From: RFTU01 sp032122355
Lineage (GTDB): Bacteria; Pseudomonadota; Gammaproteobacteria; Burkholderiales; Burkholderiaceae_C
Length of the DNA: 64,000 nucleotides
Reading direction: 5' to 3'
Assembly (NCBI GenBank): GCA_032122355.1
Contig: JAUMCS010000038.1
Span: forward strand, 1 to 64,000
Part shown: piece by piece, positions 54,089 through 62,658 of the stretch
Layout of the letters: every line of letters starts with the position of its first letter
Numbering within the stretch: the stretch's first letter is position 1
Notes under the pieces: model-generated
Told to the model about the DNA's origin: nothing
The model's database searches: none
The model's input: the letters and a program-made list of their open reading frames with translations, nothing else
Position numbers and translations under genes: made by a program

Positions 54089-55180
54089 ATGCCCACCTCT
54101 ACTGACTGCATTGAGCGCTTTTTACGCACTGATATTCAAAATTTACACGCTTACAGCGTGCAGCCCAGCACGGGCATGGTCAAACTTGATGTGATGGAGA
54201 ACCCTTATGCTCTCGCACCTGAACTGCAGCAAGAGCTGGGGCAACGCCTTGGTCAAGTAGCCCTACACCGCTACCCGGCTGAACGCACACAAATGCTCAA
54301 ACAAGCGCTGGCACAGCATGCACATTTACCTCCTCAGTGCGAATTAATGTTAGGTAATGGCTCGGATGAACTCATCACCTTACTTACTCTCGCACATGCG
54401 CAACCTGGAGCCGTTATTCTCGCTCCGCTACCCGGGTTTGTGATGTATGAGATGAGCGCTCAGCTTCAAGGTGTACGCTTTGTCGGGGTTCCCACCACCG
54501 CTGAATTTGAACTCGATCTCGGGGCTATGCTGAAAGCTATCACCGAGCATCAACCCGCCTTGATTTGGTTAGCCTATCCCAATAACCCTACTGCTAACTT
54601 GTGGTCTGATACCGATATTGATGCGATTATTGAAGCAGCCCCGGGTTGGGTGGTTATGGATGAAGCCTATCAACCTTTTGCTCAGCGTCATTCGCTTGAC
54701 CGCCTCACCCGCTATGAAAATGTGTTGGTGATGCGTACTCTCAGTAAATTTGGGCTGGCAGGTGTTCGTATAGGTTATGTGATGGGGCCCTCAGTGTTTA
54801 TTCACGAATTAGAGAAATTACGCCCCCCCTTTAATGTCAGTTCCCTCAATACTGAAGCTGCCTTATTTGCGCTAGAGCATACAGCTGAATACTCCCGACA
54901 AGCCATGCTGATACGGCAAGAGCGAGAAAGACTCAGCTCTATCCTAGAAGCATGGGCCAATGTACGCGTGTATCCAAGCCAAGCTAACATGCTTTTACTG
55001 CGTGTCGGACATCCGGGCGCTGCAGCTGTTTATGCTGGAATGCGGGCCCGTGGAGTTTTAATTAAAAATGTATCGGGCATACACCCATTGTTATCCGATT
55101 GTTTGCGTATTACAATTGGCACGCCTGAGGAAAATACTCGAATGTTGTTAGCACTTGAGGCTACCCTGACCGCCCATTGA
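54089..55180 (+). CDS. hisC: Histidinol-phosphate aminotransferase
   Basis: A 363-residue PLP aminotransferase. It has VKLDVMENPYALAPEL, LGNGSDELITLL, WLAYPNNPTANLW and VVMDEAYQPFAQ. The PLP lysine region is RTLSKFGLAGVRIGY, and the C-terminal Arg is in CLRITIGTPEENTRML. ATG 54089 is preferred; a TTG two codons upstream is in frame. It lies between hisD and hisB. Confidence 0.95.
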   Translation: MPTSTDCIERFLRTDIQNLHAYSVQPSTGMVKLDVMENPYALAPELQQELGQRLGQVALHRYPAERTQMLKQALAQHAHLPPQCELMLGNGSDELITLLTLAHAQPGAVILAPLPGFVMYEMSAQLQGVRFVGVPTTAEFELDLGAMLKAITEHQPALIWLAYPNNPTANLWSDTDIDAIIEAAPGWVVMDEAYQPFAQRHSLDRLTRYENVLVMRTLSKFGLAGVRIGYVMGPSVFIHELEKLRPPFNVSSLNTEAALFALEHTAEYSRQAMLIRQERERLSSILEAWANVRVYPSQANMLLLRVGHPGAAAVYAGMRARGVLIKNVSGIHPLLSDCLRITIGTPEENTRMLLALEATLTAH

Positions 55181-55234
55181 AAATCACCGACTATAATACA
55201 AAAATATTTTTTTGACGGATGAAAAGCGCTTGAA

Positions 55235-55843
55235 ATGACAGCAGCCCCTAACCATGTGCGCATTGCCGAGGTGCAACGCAACACCTCTGAAACTCAAATT
55301 CGGGTTCGGCTGAATCTAGATGGCACGGGACAAGCCAACTTAAACAGCGGCATTGCCTTCCTGGATCACATGCTGGATCAAATCGCCCGCCACGGCCTAA
55401 TTGACTTAGATATTCATGCGGTCGGCGATTTACACATTGATGGCCATCATACCGTAGAAGACATCGGCATCACCCTAGGTCAAGCCATGGCAAAAGCGGT
55501 TGCGGATAAAAAGGGTATTTGCCGCTATGGTCATGCTTATGTTCCCTTAGATGAAGCCTTGTCGCGTGTGGTGGTTGACTTTTCAGGTAGACCCGGCTTG
55601 CATATGCGTGTACAGTTCAAAGCGGGCATGATAGGCGCACTCGACACACAACTGGTTTATGAATTTTTCCAGGGCTTTGTGAACCATGCAGGTGTCACTT
55701 TGCACATTGACAATTTACAGGGTGAAAACGCTCATCACCAGTGCGAAACCATTTTCAAAGCTTTTGCACGCGCATTGCGTATGGCCTTGACGATTGATAC
55801 GCGTATGGGGCAGCTTATCCCATCCACCAAGGGTTTGCTCTAG
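55235..55843 (+). CDS. hisB: Imidazoleglycerol-phosphate dehydratase
   Basis: A 202-residue monofunctional HisB. Metal-binding motifs are GIAFLDHMLDQIARHG and DGHHTVEDIGITLGQA near the N-terminus, with NHAGVTLHI and GENAHHQCETIFKAFARAL in the second half. No phosphatase domain is fused. The stop is 1 bp before the hisH start. Confidence 0.96.
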   Translation: MTAAPNHVRIAEVQRNTSETQIRVRLNLDGTGQANLNSGIAFLDHMLDQIARHGLIDLDIHAVGDLHIDGHHTVEDIGITLGQAMAKAVADKKGICRYGHAYVPLDEALSRVVVDFSGRPGLHMRVQFKAGMIGALDTQLVYEFFQGFVNHAGVTLHIDNLQGENAHHQCETIFKAFARALRMALTIDTRMGQLIPSTKGLL

Positions 55844-55844
55844 C

Positions 55845-56495
55845 ATGAAGCCTTTGATCGCTGTAGTTGATTACGGCATGGGAAATTTAAAGTCCGTATC
55901 TCAAGCGGCCATGCGTGCGGCCTTTGATACCCCCTACGAAGTCATCGTTACCCAAGACCCCAACGATGTTGATCGGGCTGAGCGGGTGATTTTGCCTGGC
56001 CAAGGGGCTATGCGTGATTGTATGCATGAATTAACCCAATCTGGCTTACGTGAAGCCGTGCTTGATGCGATTACCCAAAAACCCCTACTGGGTATTTGTG
56101 TGGGTATGCAAATGTTGCTAGAGCACTCGGAAGAACAAGATACCCCCGGGCTGGGTTTGGTTCAAGGCAAAGTCAGACGTTTTCAATTCAACCAGCCCCA
56201 CCAAGATCTGGCAGAGCCCTATAAAATCCCTCAAATTGGTTGGAATCAAGTTAAACAGCGCGATACCAAACACGCTATGTGGGCAAATATTCCAAATCAT
56301 TCTTGGTTTTACTTTGTGCATAGCTATTATGCCGATCCCGAGCGGGATGCGGATGTGGCTAGCCAAACAGAATACGGCACTGATTTTGTCTCAGCGATTG
56401 CTCGGGACAACATTTTTGCCACCCAATTTCACCCCGAAAAAAGCGCTGAGTGTGGTTTACAGCTCTTCCAAAATTTCCTGACTTGGTCACCTTAA
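55845..56495 (+). CDS. hisH: Imidazole glycerol phosphate synthase, glutaminase subunit
   Basis: A 216-residue class I glutaminase. The opening is IAVVDYGMGNLKSVSQA. The nucleophile Cys is in LLGICVGMQMLLEHSEE, and the catalytic His/Glu are in FATQFHPEKSAECG. It feeds ammonia to HisF. ATG 55845 is chosen for this N-terminus; earlier in-frame codons lie inside hisB. Confidence 0.96.
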   Translation: MKPLIAVVDYGMGNLKSVSQAAMRAAFDTPYEVIVTQDPNDVDRAERVILPGQGAMRDCMHELTQSGLREAVLDAITQKPLLGICVGMQMLLEHSEEQDTPGLGLVQGKVRRFQFNQPHQDLAEPYKIPQIGWNQVKQRDTKHAMWANIPNHSWFYFVHSYYADPERDADVASQTEYGTDFVSAIARDNIFATQFHPEKSAECGLQLFQNFLTWSP

Positions 56496-56509
56496 CATGT
56501 TTTCCCGCC

Positions 56510-56532
56510 GCCTGCATAACAGGCTTTTTTTT
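56510..56532 (+). terminator. Small intrinsic terminator between hisH and hisA
   Basis: A 5-bp stem, GCCTG (56510-56514) with CAGGC (56520-56524), is followed by eight T residues. It lies inside the his operon, 14 bp after the hisH stop and 23 bp before hisA. The short stem suggests partial termination, with hisA onward perhaps needing read-through or another promoter. Confidence 0.6.
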
Positions 56533-56555
56533 CAACCTCACTGTACTTTCCAGCC

Positions 56556-57299
56556 ATGCTGCTGATGCCTGCTATCGACCTGAAAGATGGTCATTGTGTC
56601 CGCCTTGTTCAAGGTGATATGAATAACAGCACCACTTTTGGTGACAACCCGGCCGAAATGGCGCAACGCTGGCTCAATGCCGGCGCACGCCGATTACACT
56701 TGGTCGATTTGAATGGTGCATTTGCCGGCAAGCCGGTCAATGAAAGTGCCATTCGAAGTATTTTGCGCACCGTCGGTGATGACATACCCGTTCAGTTAGG
56801 TGGTGGAATTCGAGATCTAGATACTATCGAGCGCTACCTTGATGCTGGCATTACCTATGTCATTATTGGTACCGCTGCCGTGAAAAACCCGGGGTTTTTG
56901 CACGACGCATGTTCTGCCTTTGGCGGTCATATTATTGTTGGCCTGGACGCCAAAGATGGCCGAGTAGCCACCGATGGCTGGAGCAAACTCACTGGCCATG
57001 AAGTCATTGATTTGGCGCATAAGTTTGAAGATTACGGGGTTGAAAGCATCATCTACACCGACATCGGGCGCGATGGCATGCTCAGCGGCATCAATATTGA
57101 TGCAACGGTGAAGCTGGCTCAGTCCTTGAGCATACCCGTGATTGCTTCGGGTGGCTTGTCGAGCATGGCCGATATTGAAGCTTTATGCGCAGTTGAAAGC
57201 GAGGGCATTGAGGGTGTGATTTGCGGACGCTCTATTTATACAGGTGCACTCGATTTTTCTGCGGCACAAGTACGCGCTGATGAATTGCTAGAGCAGTGA
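56556..57299 (+). CDS. hisA: Phosphoribosylformimino-5-aminoimidazole carboxamide ribotide isomerase
   Basis: A 247-residue TIM-barrel isomerase. It begins MLLMPAIDLKDGHCVRLVQG with the first catalytic Asp. GARRLHLVDLNGAFAGKP, PVQLGGGIRDLDTIE, VGLDAKDGRVATDGW (second Asp) and YTDIGRDGMLSGIN follow. Length and phosphate-binding loops are normal. Confidence 0.96.
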   Translation: MLLMPAIDLKDGHCVRLVQGDMNNSTTFGDNPAEMAQRWLNAGARRLHLVDLNGAFAGKPVNESAIRSILRTVGDDIPVQLGGGIRDLDTIERYLDAGITYVIIGTAAVKNPGFLHDACSAFGGHIIVGLDAKDGRVATDGWSKLTGHEVIDLAHKFEDYGVESIIYTDIGRDGMLSGINIDATVKLAQSLSIPVIASGGLSSMADIEALCAVESEGIEGVICGRSIYTGALDFSAAQVRADELLEQ

Positions 57300-57340
57300 T
57301 GATGATCATCGCTTCACCCTTGTTTTGATCGGAACCTACT

Positions 57341-58120
57341 ATGCTGGCCAAACGCATCATTCCTTGCCTCGATGTCACGGGTGGCCGTGTGGTGAAGGGT
57401 GTGAATTTTGTAGAATTGCGCGATGCCGGTGATCCCGTTGAAATTGCTCAGCGCTACAACGAACAAGGTGCTGATGAACTCACTTTTTTGGATATCACCG
57501 CCACATCGGATGGGCGCGATTTAATTTTACCCATCATTGAATCCGTAGCCTCACAAGTATTCATTCCCTTAACCGTCGGGGGCGGTGTTCGCACCGTAGA
57601 AGATGTGCGCAGACTGCTCAATGCGGGTGCAGATAAAGTAAGCTTTAACTCGGCGGCTGTGGCTCAACCCGAAGTCATAAGGGCAGCATCTGATCGTTAT
57701 GGTGCTCAATGCATTGTGGTGGCGATTGATGCCAAGAAACGCACTGAAGCAGAAGTTCAGTTGCGAGGCCCAGGATGGGATGTTTATACCCACGGAGGCC
57801 GTAAAAATACAGGGCTGGATGCCGTTGCTTGGGCATCTCAAATGGCGCAATTCGGTGCGGGAGAAATTTTACTCACCAGCATGGATCGCGATGGTAGGCA
57901 ATCCGGCTTCGATTTGGCGCTCACTCGTGCCGTCAGCGATACGGTTTCCGTACCGGTGATTGCCTCAGGTGGCGTGGGCAACCTAGAGCATTTGGTAGAG
58001 GGAATTCAGCAAGGCGGGGCGGATGCGGTACTTGCAGCCAGTATTTTTCACTATGGTCAATACACGGTTGAACAAGCCAAGAACTTAATGGCTGCCCATG
58101 GCATCACCGTTCGGCGCTAA
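57341..58120 (+). CDS. hisF: Imidazole glycerol phosphate synthase, cyclase subunit
   Basis: A 259-residue TIM-barrel cyclase working with HisH. It begins LAKRIIPCLDVTGGRVVKGV. ELTFLDITATSDGRD, FIPLTVGGGVRTVEDVRRLL and ADKVSFNSAAV follow, then LTSMDRDGRQSGFDL and IASGGVGNLEHL. The expected hisI and hisE do not follow; rsmD starts 16 bp later. Confidence 0.96.
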   Translation: MLAKRIIPCLDVTGGRVVKGVNFVELRDAGDPVEIAQRYNEQGADELTFLDITATSDGRDLILPIIESVASQVFIPLTVGGGVRTVEDVRRLLNAGADKVSFNSAAVAQPEVIRAASDRYGAQCIVVAIDAKKRTEAEVQLRGPGWDVYTHGGRKNTGLDAVAWASQMAQFGAGEILLTSMDRDGRQSGFDLALTRAVSDTVSVPVIASGGVGNLEHLVEGIQQGGADAVLAASIFHYGQYTVEQAKNLMAAHGITVRR

Positions 58121-58136
58121 GAACCGCAGTTGAACC

Positions 58137-58721
58137 ATGGGCGATATACGCTTAATCGGTGGAATTTGGAAACGCACAAAACTGCGCGTAACCGATAAAC
58201 CGGGCCTAAGACCCAGCCCTGAGCGTGTACGTGAAACCCTATTTAACTGGCTGGGGCAACAGCTAGAGGGGTGGTTGGTGATAGATGCTTTCGCAGGTAC
58301 TGGGGCCTTAGGGCTAGAAGCTGCTTCACGCGGTGCAAAGCAAGTTTTTTTAATAGAAACTGACCCCCACCTACATCAATTGCATCAGCAACACATTACC
58401 CGACTCAAAGCCTCGCAGGTTCAAGCCATCAAAGCTGATGCTCTTAATTGGCTCAAAAAGCACCCAGCACAAGCCCAATTGGTCTTACTTGACCCTCCTT
58501 TTCAGTCTGATGCGTTTGCAGCTGCCTTGCAAGCAGGTGCCCAAGCGGCTGTTCCAGGCGGCTGGGTGTATTTAGAATCACCCTATGCGTGGCCGGCTCA
58601 AGAAGGTTTACGCTATGATTTGAATTTATACCGCCATATCAAAGCAGGAGCGGTACATGCCCACTTATGGCAAAAGACCGTAAGCCCCGATCATTCTCCT
58701 TCTTCGTCGCATGAAATCTAA
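58137..58721 (+). CDS. rsmD: 16S rRNA (guanine966-N2)-methyltransferase
   Basis: A 194-residue SAM-dependent methyltransferase of the 30S subunit. It shows IGGIWKRTKLRV, RPSPERVRETLFNWL, the SAM loop VIDAFAGTGALGLEAASRGA and catalytic LVLLDPPFQSD. The end overlaps coaD by 11 bp, a common pairing in proteobacteria. Confidence 0.93.
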   Translation: MGDIRLIGGIWKRTKLRVTDKPGLRPSPERVRETLFNWLGQQLEGWLVIDAFAGTGALGLEAASRGAKQVFLIETDPHLHQLHQQHITRLKASQVQAIKADALNWLKKHPAQAQLVLLDPPFQSDAFAAALQAGAQAAVPGGWVYLESPYAWPAQEGLRYDLNLYRHIKAGAVHAHLWQKTVSPDHSPSSSHEI

Positions 58722-59208
58722 TCCCATTGTGGCCATTTTTCCCGGGACATTTGATCCCATTACCCTAGGCCATGAAGACTTAATCTCTCGGGCCATAGCT
58801 CTATTTGATTGGGTCTGGGTGGCCGTGGCCAACGGTCACCATAAACGTACCTTATTCGATTTACCCACGCGCCTTGATATGGTTCAATCCACTTGTGCAA
58901 CCATGCCGCGTGTAGGCGTTTTAGCCTTTGAAGGCTTGTTGAGTGATGTAGTCAAAGACAAAGGTGCCCATGTATTGTTGAGAGGCGTGCGCAGCTCCCA
59001 AGATTTTGATTATGAATATTCAATGGCCGGCCTCAATCGTCAGATCTTGCCGAATGTGGAAACGGTGTTTCTCCCCCCTCTTGATAAGCACCAATTTATC
59101 AGCAGCACATATGTACGTGAAATTGCCATGCTGGGTGGGGATGTTTCGAAATGGGTATCCCCTGCAGTATTAGCGCAAATTACCCAACGGAGTTCAACAT
59201 GGCCCTGA
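58711..59208 (+). CDS. coaD: Phosphopantetheine adenylyltransferase
   Basis: A 165-residue enzyme of the penultimate step of coenzyme A synthesis. It has the nucleotidyltransferase motif FPGTFDPITLGHEDLISRA, HVLLRGVRSSQDFDYEYSMA and FISSTYVREIAMLGGDVSKW with the ISST signature. It overlaps rsmD upstream and the ferredoxin downstream (10 bp). Confidence 0.96.
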   Translation: MKSNPIVAIFPGTFDPITLGHEDLISRAIALFDWVWVAVANGHHKRTLFDLPTRLDMVQSTCATMPRVGVLAFEGLLSDVVKDKGAHVLLRGVRSSQDFDYEYSMAGLNRQILPNVETVFLPPLDKHQFISSTYVREIAMLGGDVSKWVSPAVLAQITQRSSTWP

Positions 59209-59456
59209 TGATCACCAGTGAATGCATCAATTGTGATGTATGCGAGCCTGAGTGCCCCAATCAAGCCATCTCAATGGGCGCTGATTTTTATATCATTGAC
59301 CCAGACCGCTGCACCGAATGCGTGGGCCATTTTGACGAGCCCCAATGCCGCCAGGTATGCCCTGTGGATTGCATTCCCATTAATCCATCCATCCCAGACA
59401 CCCCCGAAACACTACGCACCCGATTTGAACGATTGCAAAATTCTGAATCTACATGA
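59199..59456 (+). CDS. 2[4Fe-4S] ferredoxin (YfhL-like)
   Basis: An 85-residue ferredoxin. Two cluster motifs are visible: CINCDVCEPECPNQAI and CTECVGHFDEPQCRQVCPVD, the second with the longer spacing typical of the Allochromatium/YfhL class. ATG 59199 gives the standard MALMITSECINCD start and overlaps coaD by 10 bp. It supplies electrons of low potential; partners are unknown. Confidence 0.93.
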   Translation: MALMITSECINCDVCEPECPNQAISMGADFYIIDPDRCTECVGHFDEPQCRQVCPVDCIPINPSIPDTPETLRTRFERLQNSEST

Positions 59457-59478
59457 GGAAACATTAGGGAAATCCGGT

Positions 59479-59504
59479 ATACTTGAGTAAATTTGTCAAG
59501 TTAT
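59479..59504 (+). promoter_or_regulatory. Probable IscR operator upstream of iscR
   Basis: The segment contains the dyad ACTTGA (59481-59486) and TCAAGT (59496-59501), separated by an A/T-rich centre and flanked by ATA and TAT. This fits the type 1 IscR site that binds [2Fe-2S]-IscR. It lies 36 bp before the iscR start, placing it in the promoter region, so autorepression of the isc operon is expected. Confidence 0.6.
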
Positions 59505-59539
59505 TGCCATTCATTTGAATTCCCTATTCGAAGCTCACT

Positions 59540-60076
59540 ATGAAACTCACCACCAAAGGACGTTTTGCTGTAACCGCCATGGTTGATTTAGCGCTGCGTG
59601 TACCCCATGGGCCGGTGACACTAGCAGCCATCAGCGAACGACAACATATTTCGCTATCCTACCTTGAGCAGTTATTCAGCAAGCTACGCCGTCAATCATT
59701 GGTTGATAGTATGCGCGGGCCAGGCGGTGGCTACACGCTCGGCCGTGATTCTGATGCCATTTCAGTGGCGGACATTATTTTGGCGGTAGATGAACCCATC
59801 GATGCCACGGGTTGTGCGGGTAAGGAAAACTGCATGGGCGAAGATAGCGGCCGCTGCATGACCCACGACTTGTGGGAAGGCTTGAATGCCCGTATGTTTG
59901 AACATCTCAATGCCATTTCCCTCAAGCATTTGGTAGATGAACAAATTGCCAAAGGATTTGTTCTAAGTAGCAAAAAAGCCCTTCAACGCGGCATTTCATC
60001 GACCCCCGTCGTCAAACCTATCAAAATCACCGGCGCAAACTCCGTATTTAACTTCGGCTCGTTTTCTTCCAAATAA
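59540..60076 (+). CDS. iscR: Iron-sulfur cluster regulator IscR
   Basis: A 178-residue Rrf2-family regulator. The winged-helix part is MKLTTKGRFAVTAMVDLAL, then ISLSYLEQLFSKLRRQSLV and GPGGGYTLGR. Cluster ligands are the three Cys in GCAGKENCMGEDSGRCMTH, followed by His. The protein is longer at the C-terminus than the E. coli form by a basic/Ser tail. First gene of the isc operon. Confidence 0.95.
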   Translation: MKLTTKGRFAVTAMVDLALRVPHGPVTLAAISERQHISLSYLEQLFSKLRRQSLVDSMRGPGGGYTLGRDSDAISVADIILAVDEPIDATGCAGKENCMGEDSGRCMTHDLWEGLNARMFEHLNAISLKHLVDEQIAKGFVLSSKKALQRGISSTPVVKPIKITGANSVFNFGSFSSK

Positions 60077-60091
60077 ACTCAGATTGCCAAT

Positions 60092-61306
60092 ATGACTCCT
60101 CATTTACCCATTTACCTGGATTACGGCGCCACGAATCCGGTTGACCCTAGAGTGGCTCAAGCGATGATTCCATGGCTCACTGAACACTTTGGCAATCCTG
60201 CTTCGCGCAGCCATGCTTGGGGCTGGGAGGCCGAGCAAGCCGTTGAAAAAGCACGAGAAGAAGTTGCCCAGCTCATAGGCGCCGATCCACGTGAAATTGT
60301 CTGGACCAGCGGCGCAACTGAAAGCAATAACTTGGCCATCAAAGGTGCGGCGCACTTTTATCAATCGCGTGGGCGTCATATCATCACTGTTAAAACCGAG
60401 CACAAGGCTGTACTCGACACCGTACGTGAACTCGAACGTCAAGGCTTTGATGCCACTTATCTGGATGTACTACCCAACGGCTTAGTCGATCTCGATGCGC
60501 TTACCGCTGCGATTCGCCCAGATACCATTTTGATCTCGGTGATGTTCGTCAATAATGAAATTGGCGTGATTCAAAACATACCGGCTATCGGTGCCTTATG
60601 CCGTGAGAAAGGTATCATCTTTCATGTGGATGCGGCACAAGCCACAGGAAAAGTCGCTATTGATATGCAAACCCTGCCCATTGATCTAATGAGCATGGCA
60701 TCTCATAAAACCTACGGGCCCAAAGGTATTGGGGCCCTGTATGTCAGACGTAAACCTCGTGTGCGTTTAGAAGCACAAATGCATGGTGGCGGCCACGAGC
60801 GCGGTATGCGCTCAGGCACACTACCCACACATCAAATTGTCGGCATGGGCGAAGCTTTCCGTATTGCTCGGCTCGAAATGGATGCAGAAAATGCGCGCAT
60901 CCGCCAACTTCAACAGCGTTTACTCAGTGGTTTGCAAGATATTGAACAAATCTTTATCAATGGCGATCTAGAACACAGAGTTCCCCACAATTTAAATATC
61001 AGCTTCAATTATGTTGAAGGTGAGTCACTCATCATGGGTGTTAAAGAGCTGGCTGTGAGCTCTGGCTCAGCTTGTACCTCAGCCTCGCTAGAGCCTAGCT
61101 ATGTTTTGCGTGCCTTGGGCCGTAGTGATGAGTTGGCTCACTCTAGCTTACGCATGACGATTGGCCGCTTCACTACTGAGCAAGAAATTGACACCGCCAT
61201 CGCTTTATTGCAAGACCGAGTTGCGCGCTTGCGTGAACTCTCGCCGCTTTGGGAAATGTACAAAGACGGCATTGATCTTTCCCAAATTCAATGGGCAGCA
61301 CATTAA
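60092..61306 (+). CDS. iscS: Cysteine desulfurase IscS
   Basis: A 404-residue PLP enzyme that takes sulfur from cysteine. It has PIYLDYGATNPVDPRVAQAM, VWTSGATESNNLAIKGAA, FHVDAAQATGKV, the PLP lysine in SMASHKTYGPKG and the persulfide cysteine in SSGSACTSASLEPSYVL. Group I type with the extended Cys loop. It precedes iscU by 13 bp. Confidence 0.97.
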   Translation: MTPHLPIYLDYGATNPVDPRVAQAMIPWLTEHFGNPASRSHAWGWEAEQAVEKAREEVAQLIGADPREIVWTSGATESNNLAIKGAAHFYQSRGRHIITVKTEHKAVLDTVRELERQGFDATYLDVLPNGLVDLDALTAAIRPDTILISVMFVNNEIGVIQNIPAIGALCREKGIIFHVDAAQATGKVAIDMQTLPIDLMSMASHKTYGPKGIGALYVRRKPRVRLEAQMHGGGHERGMRSGTLPTHQIVGMGEAFRIARLEMDAENARIRQLQQRLLSGLQDIEQIFINGDLEHRVPHNLNISFNYVEGESLIMGVKELAVSSGSACTSASLEPSYVLRALGRSDELAHSSLRMTIGRFTTEQEIDTAIALLQDRVARLRELSPLWEMYKDGIDLSQIQWAAH

Positions 61307-61319
61307 TCGGAGAATACAA

Positions 61320-61730
61320 ATGGCTTACAGCGAAAAAGTAATTGACCACTACGAACACCCTCGCAATGTCGGCACCTTCGATAAAGGTGATGACAGCGTT
61401 GGCACCGGTATGGTCGGCGCGCCCGCTTGCGGCGACGTGATGAAATTGCAAATCAAAGTCAACCCCCAAACCGGATTGATTGAGGATGCCAAATTCAAAA
61501 CTTATGGCTGTGGCTCTGCCATTGCTTCTAGCTCACTTGTGACCGAATGGGTTAAGGGTAAAAGTCTGGATGAAGCACTAGCCATCAAAAATACGCATAT
61601 TGCTCAAGAACTGGCTTTGCCGCCTGTCAAAATCCATTGCTCTATTTTGGCTGAAGATGCCATCAAAGCCGCCGTAGATGACTACAAAGCCAAAGCCAGT
61701 GCCAAAGTCACTGAGTTAAGCCCCTCTTAA
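61320..61730 (+). CDS. iscU: Iron-sulfur scaffold IscU
   Basis: A 136-residue scaffold protein where clusters are first built. Three ligand cysteines are present in MVGAPACGDVMKLQI, KTYGCGSAIASSSL and PPVKIHCSILAEDAI, and the HscA-binding LPPVK motif is there. ATG 61320 follows CGGAGA by about 7 bp. Upstream in-frame codons lie inside iscS. Confidence 0.97.
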   Translation: MAYSEKVIDHYEHPRNVGTFDKGDDSVGTGMVGAPACGDVMKLQIKVNPQTGLIEDAKFKTYGCGSAIASSSLVTEWVKGKSLDEALAIKNTHIAQELALPPVKIHCSILAEDAIKAAVDDYKAKASAKVTELSPS

Positions 61731-61754
61731 TCACCAATTCACCAAACCCCTGCT

Positions 61755-62078
61755 ATGCCTGTTACCCTGACTGAAGCCGCCGCTAAACACGTCAGTCGCT
61801 ATATCACACGCCGCGGCAAAGGTGTAGGCGTTCGACTGGGGGTAAAAACCACCGGTTGCTCTGGCCTGGCTTATAAACTTGAATATGCTGATGAAATCGC
61901 ACCCGAAGATCATGTGTTTGAAGACCATGGAGTGAAGGTTCTGGTAGACCCCAAAAGCCTTCCTTACATTGACGGCACTGAACTTGATTTTGTCCGCGAG
62001 GGCCTGAATGAGGGTTTCAAATTTCATAACCCTCGAGAAAAAGATCGCTGTGGTTGCGGAGAATCATTTCGTGTTTGA
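61755..62078 (+). CDS. iscA: A-type iron-sulfur carrier IscA
   Basis: A 107-residue A-type carrier. Three ligand cysteines are present in GVKTTGCSGLAYKLEY and RCGCGESFRV. Length and N-terminus (PVTLTEAAAKHVSRYI) are standard for IscA. It lies 24 bp after iscU. Confidence 0.95.
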   Translation: MPVTLTEAAAKHVSRYITRRGKGVGVRLGVKTTGCSGLAYKLEYADEIAPEDHVFEDHGVKVLVDPKSLPYIDGTELDFVREGLNEGFKFHNPREKDRCGCGESFRV

Positions 62079-62108
62079 GAAAGTAAGTCTGCTAACTCTT
62101 TTACACCC

Positions 62109-62645
62109 ATGAACCTCACGGATGATGATTTCACCCTCATGGGTTTGCCTAGACGATTTGGCATCGACCAGCAGGCACTGGATCAACGCTGGCATCAAAT
62201 GCAGCTGCATACACACCCCGACCGTTTTGCGGGTCAAGGGGCCGCAGCACAACGCATAGCGATGCAATGGTCGATGCGCATCAATGAGGCCTATCGCCGA
62301 TTGCAACACCCCATTCAGCGTGCGGCCTACATTTGCAAACTCCATGGCATTGATATCGAGACCCAAGATAACACCCAGATGCCAAGAGAGTTTTTAATGC
62401 AGCAAATGGCCTGGCGTGAAGCATTAGAGGAATCTAGTGAGCCTGCCGTCTTACAGGTCTTGCATCGAACTGTGGAGTCAGCCGCAAGCAATATCCATGC
62501 TCTCGTAGAAAAACTCCTAGACATGGACTCTGATTTTACAAAGGCAGCCCAGCAAGTGCGGGCCTGGATGTTTATCGATAAATTTTTACAAGACCTTAAT
62601 CAACGTCATACGGCGCTCACCGCCACTCAAACCCGTTTTCCTTAA
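62109..62645 (+). CDS. hscB: Co-chaperone HscB (J-domain)
   Basis: A 178-residue co-chaperone that brings IscU to HscA. The J domain runs from DDFTLMGLPRRFGIDQQALD to the HPD motif in QLHTHPDRF. A C-terminal helical domain (PREFLMQQMAWREALEE) binds IscU. It lies 30 bp after iscA and 13 bp before hscA. Confidence 0.95.
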   Translation: MNLTDDDFTLMGLPRRFGIDQQALDQRWHQMQLHTHPDRFAGQGAAAQRIAMQWSMRINEAYRRLQHPIQRAAYICKLHGIDIETQDNTQMPREFLMQQMAWREALEESSEPAVLQVLHRTVESAASNIHALVEKLLDMDSDFTKAAQQVRAWMFIDKFLQDLNQRHTALTATQTRFP

Positions 62646-62658
62646 GGCCCACATCCGT

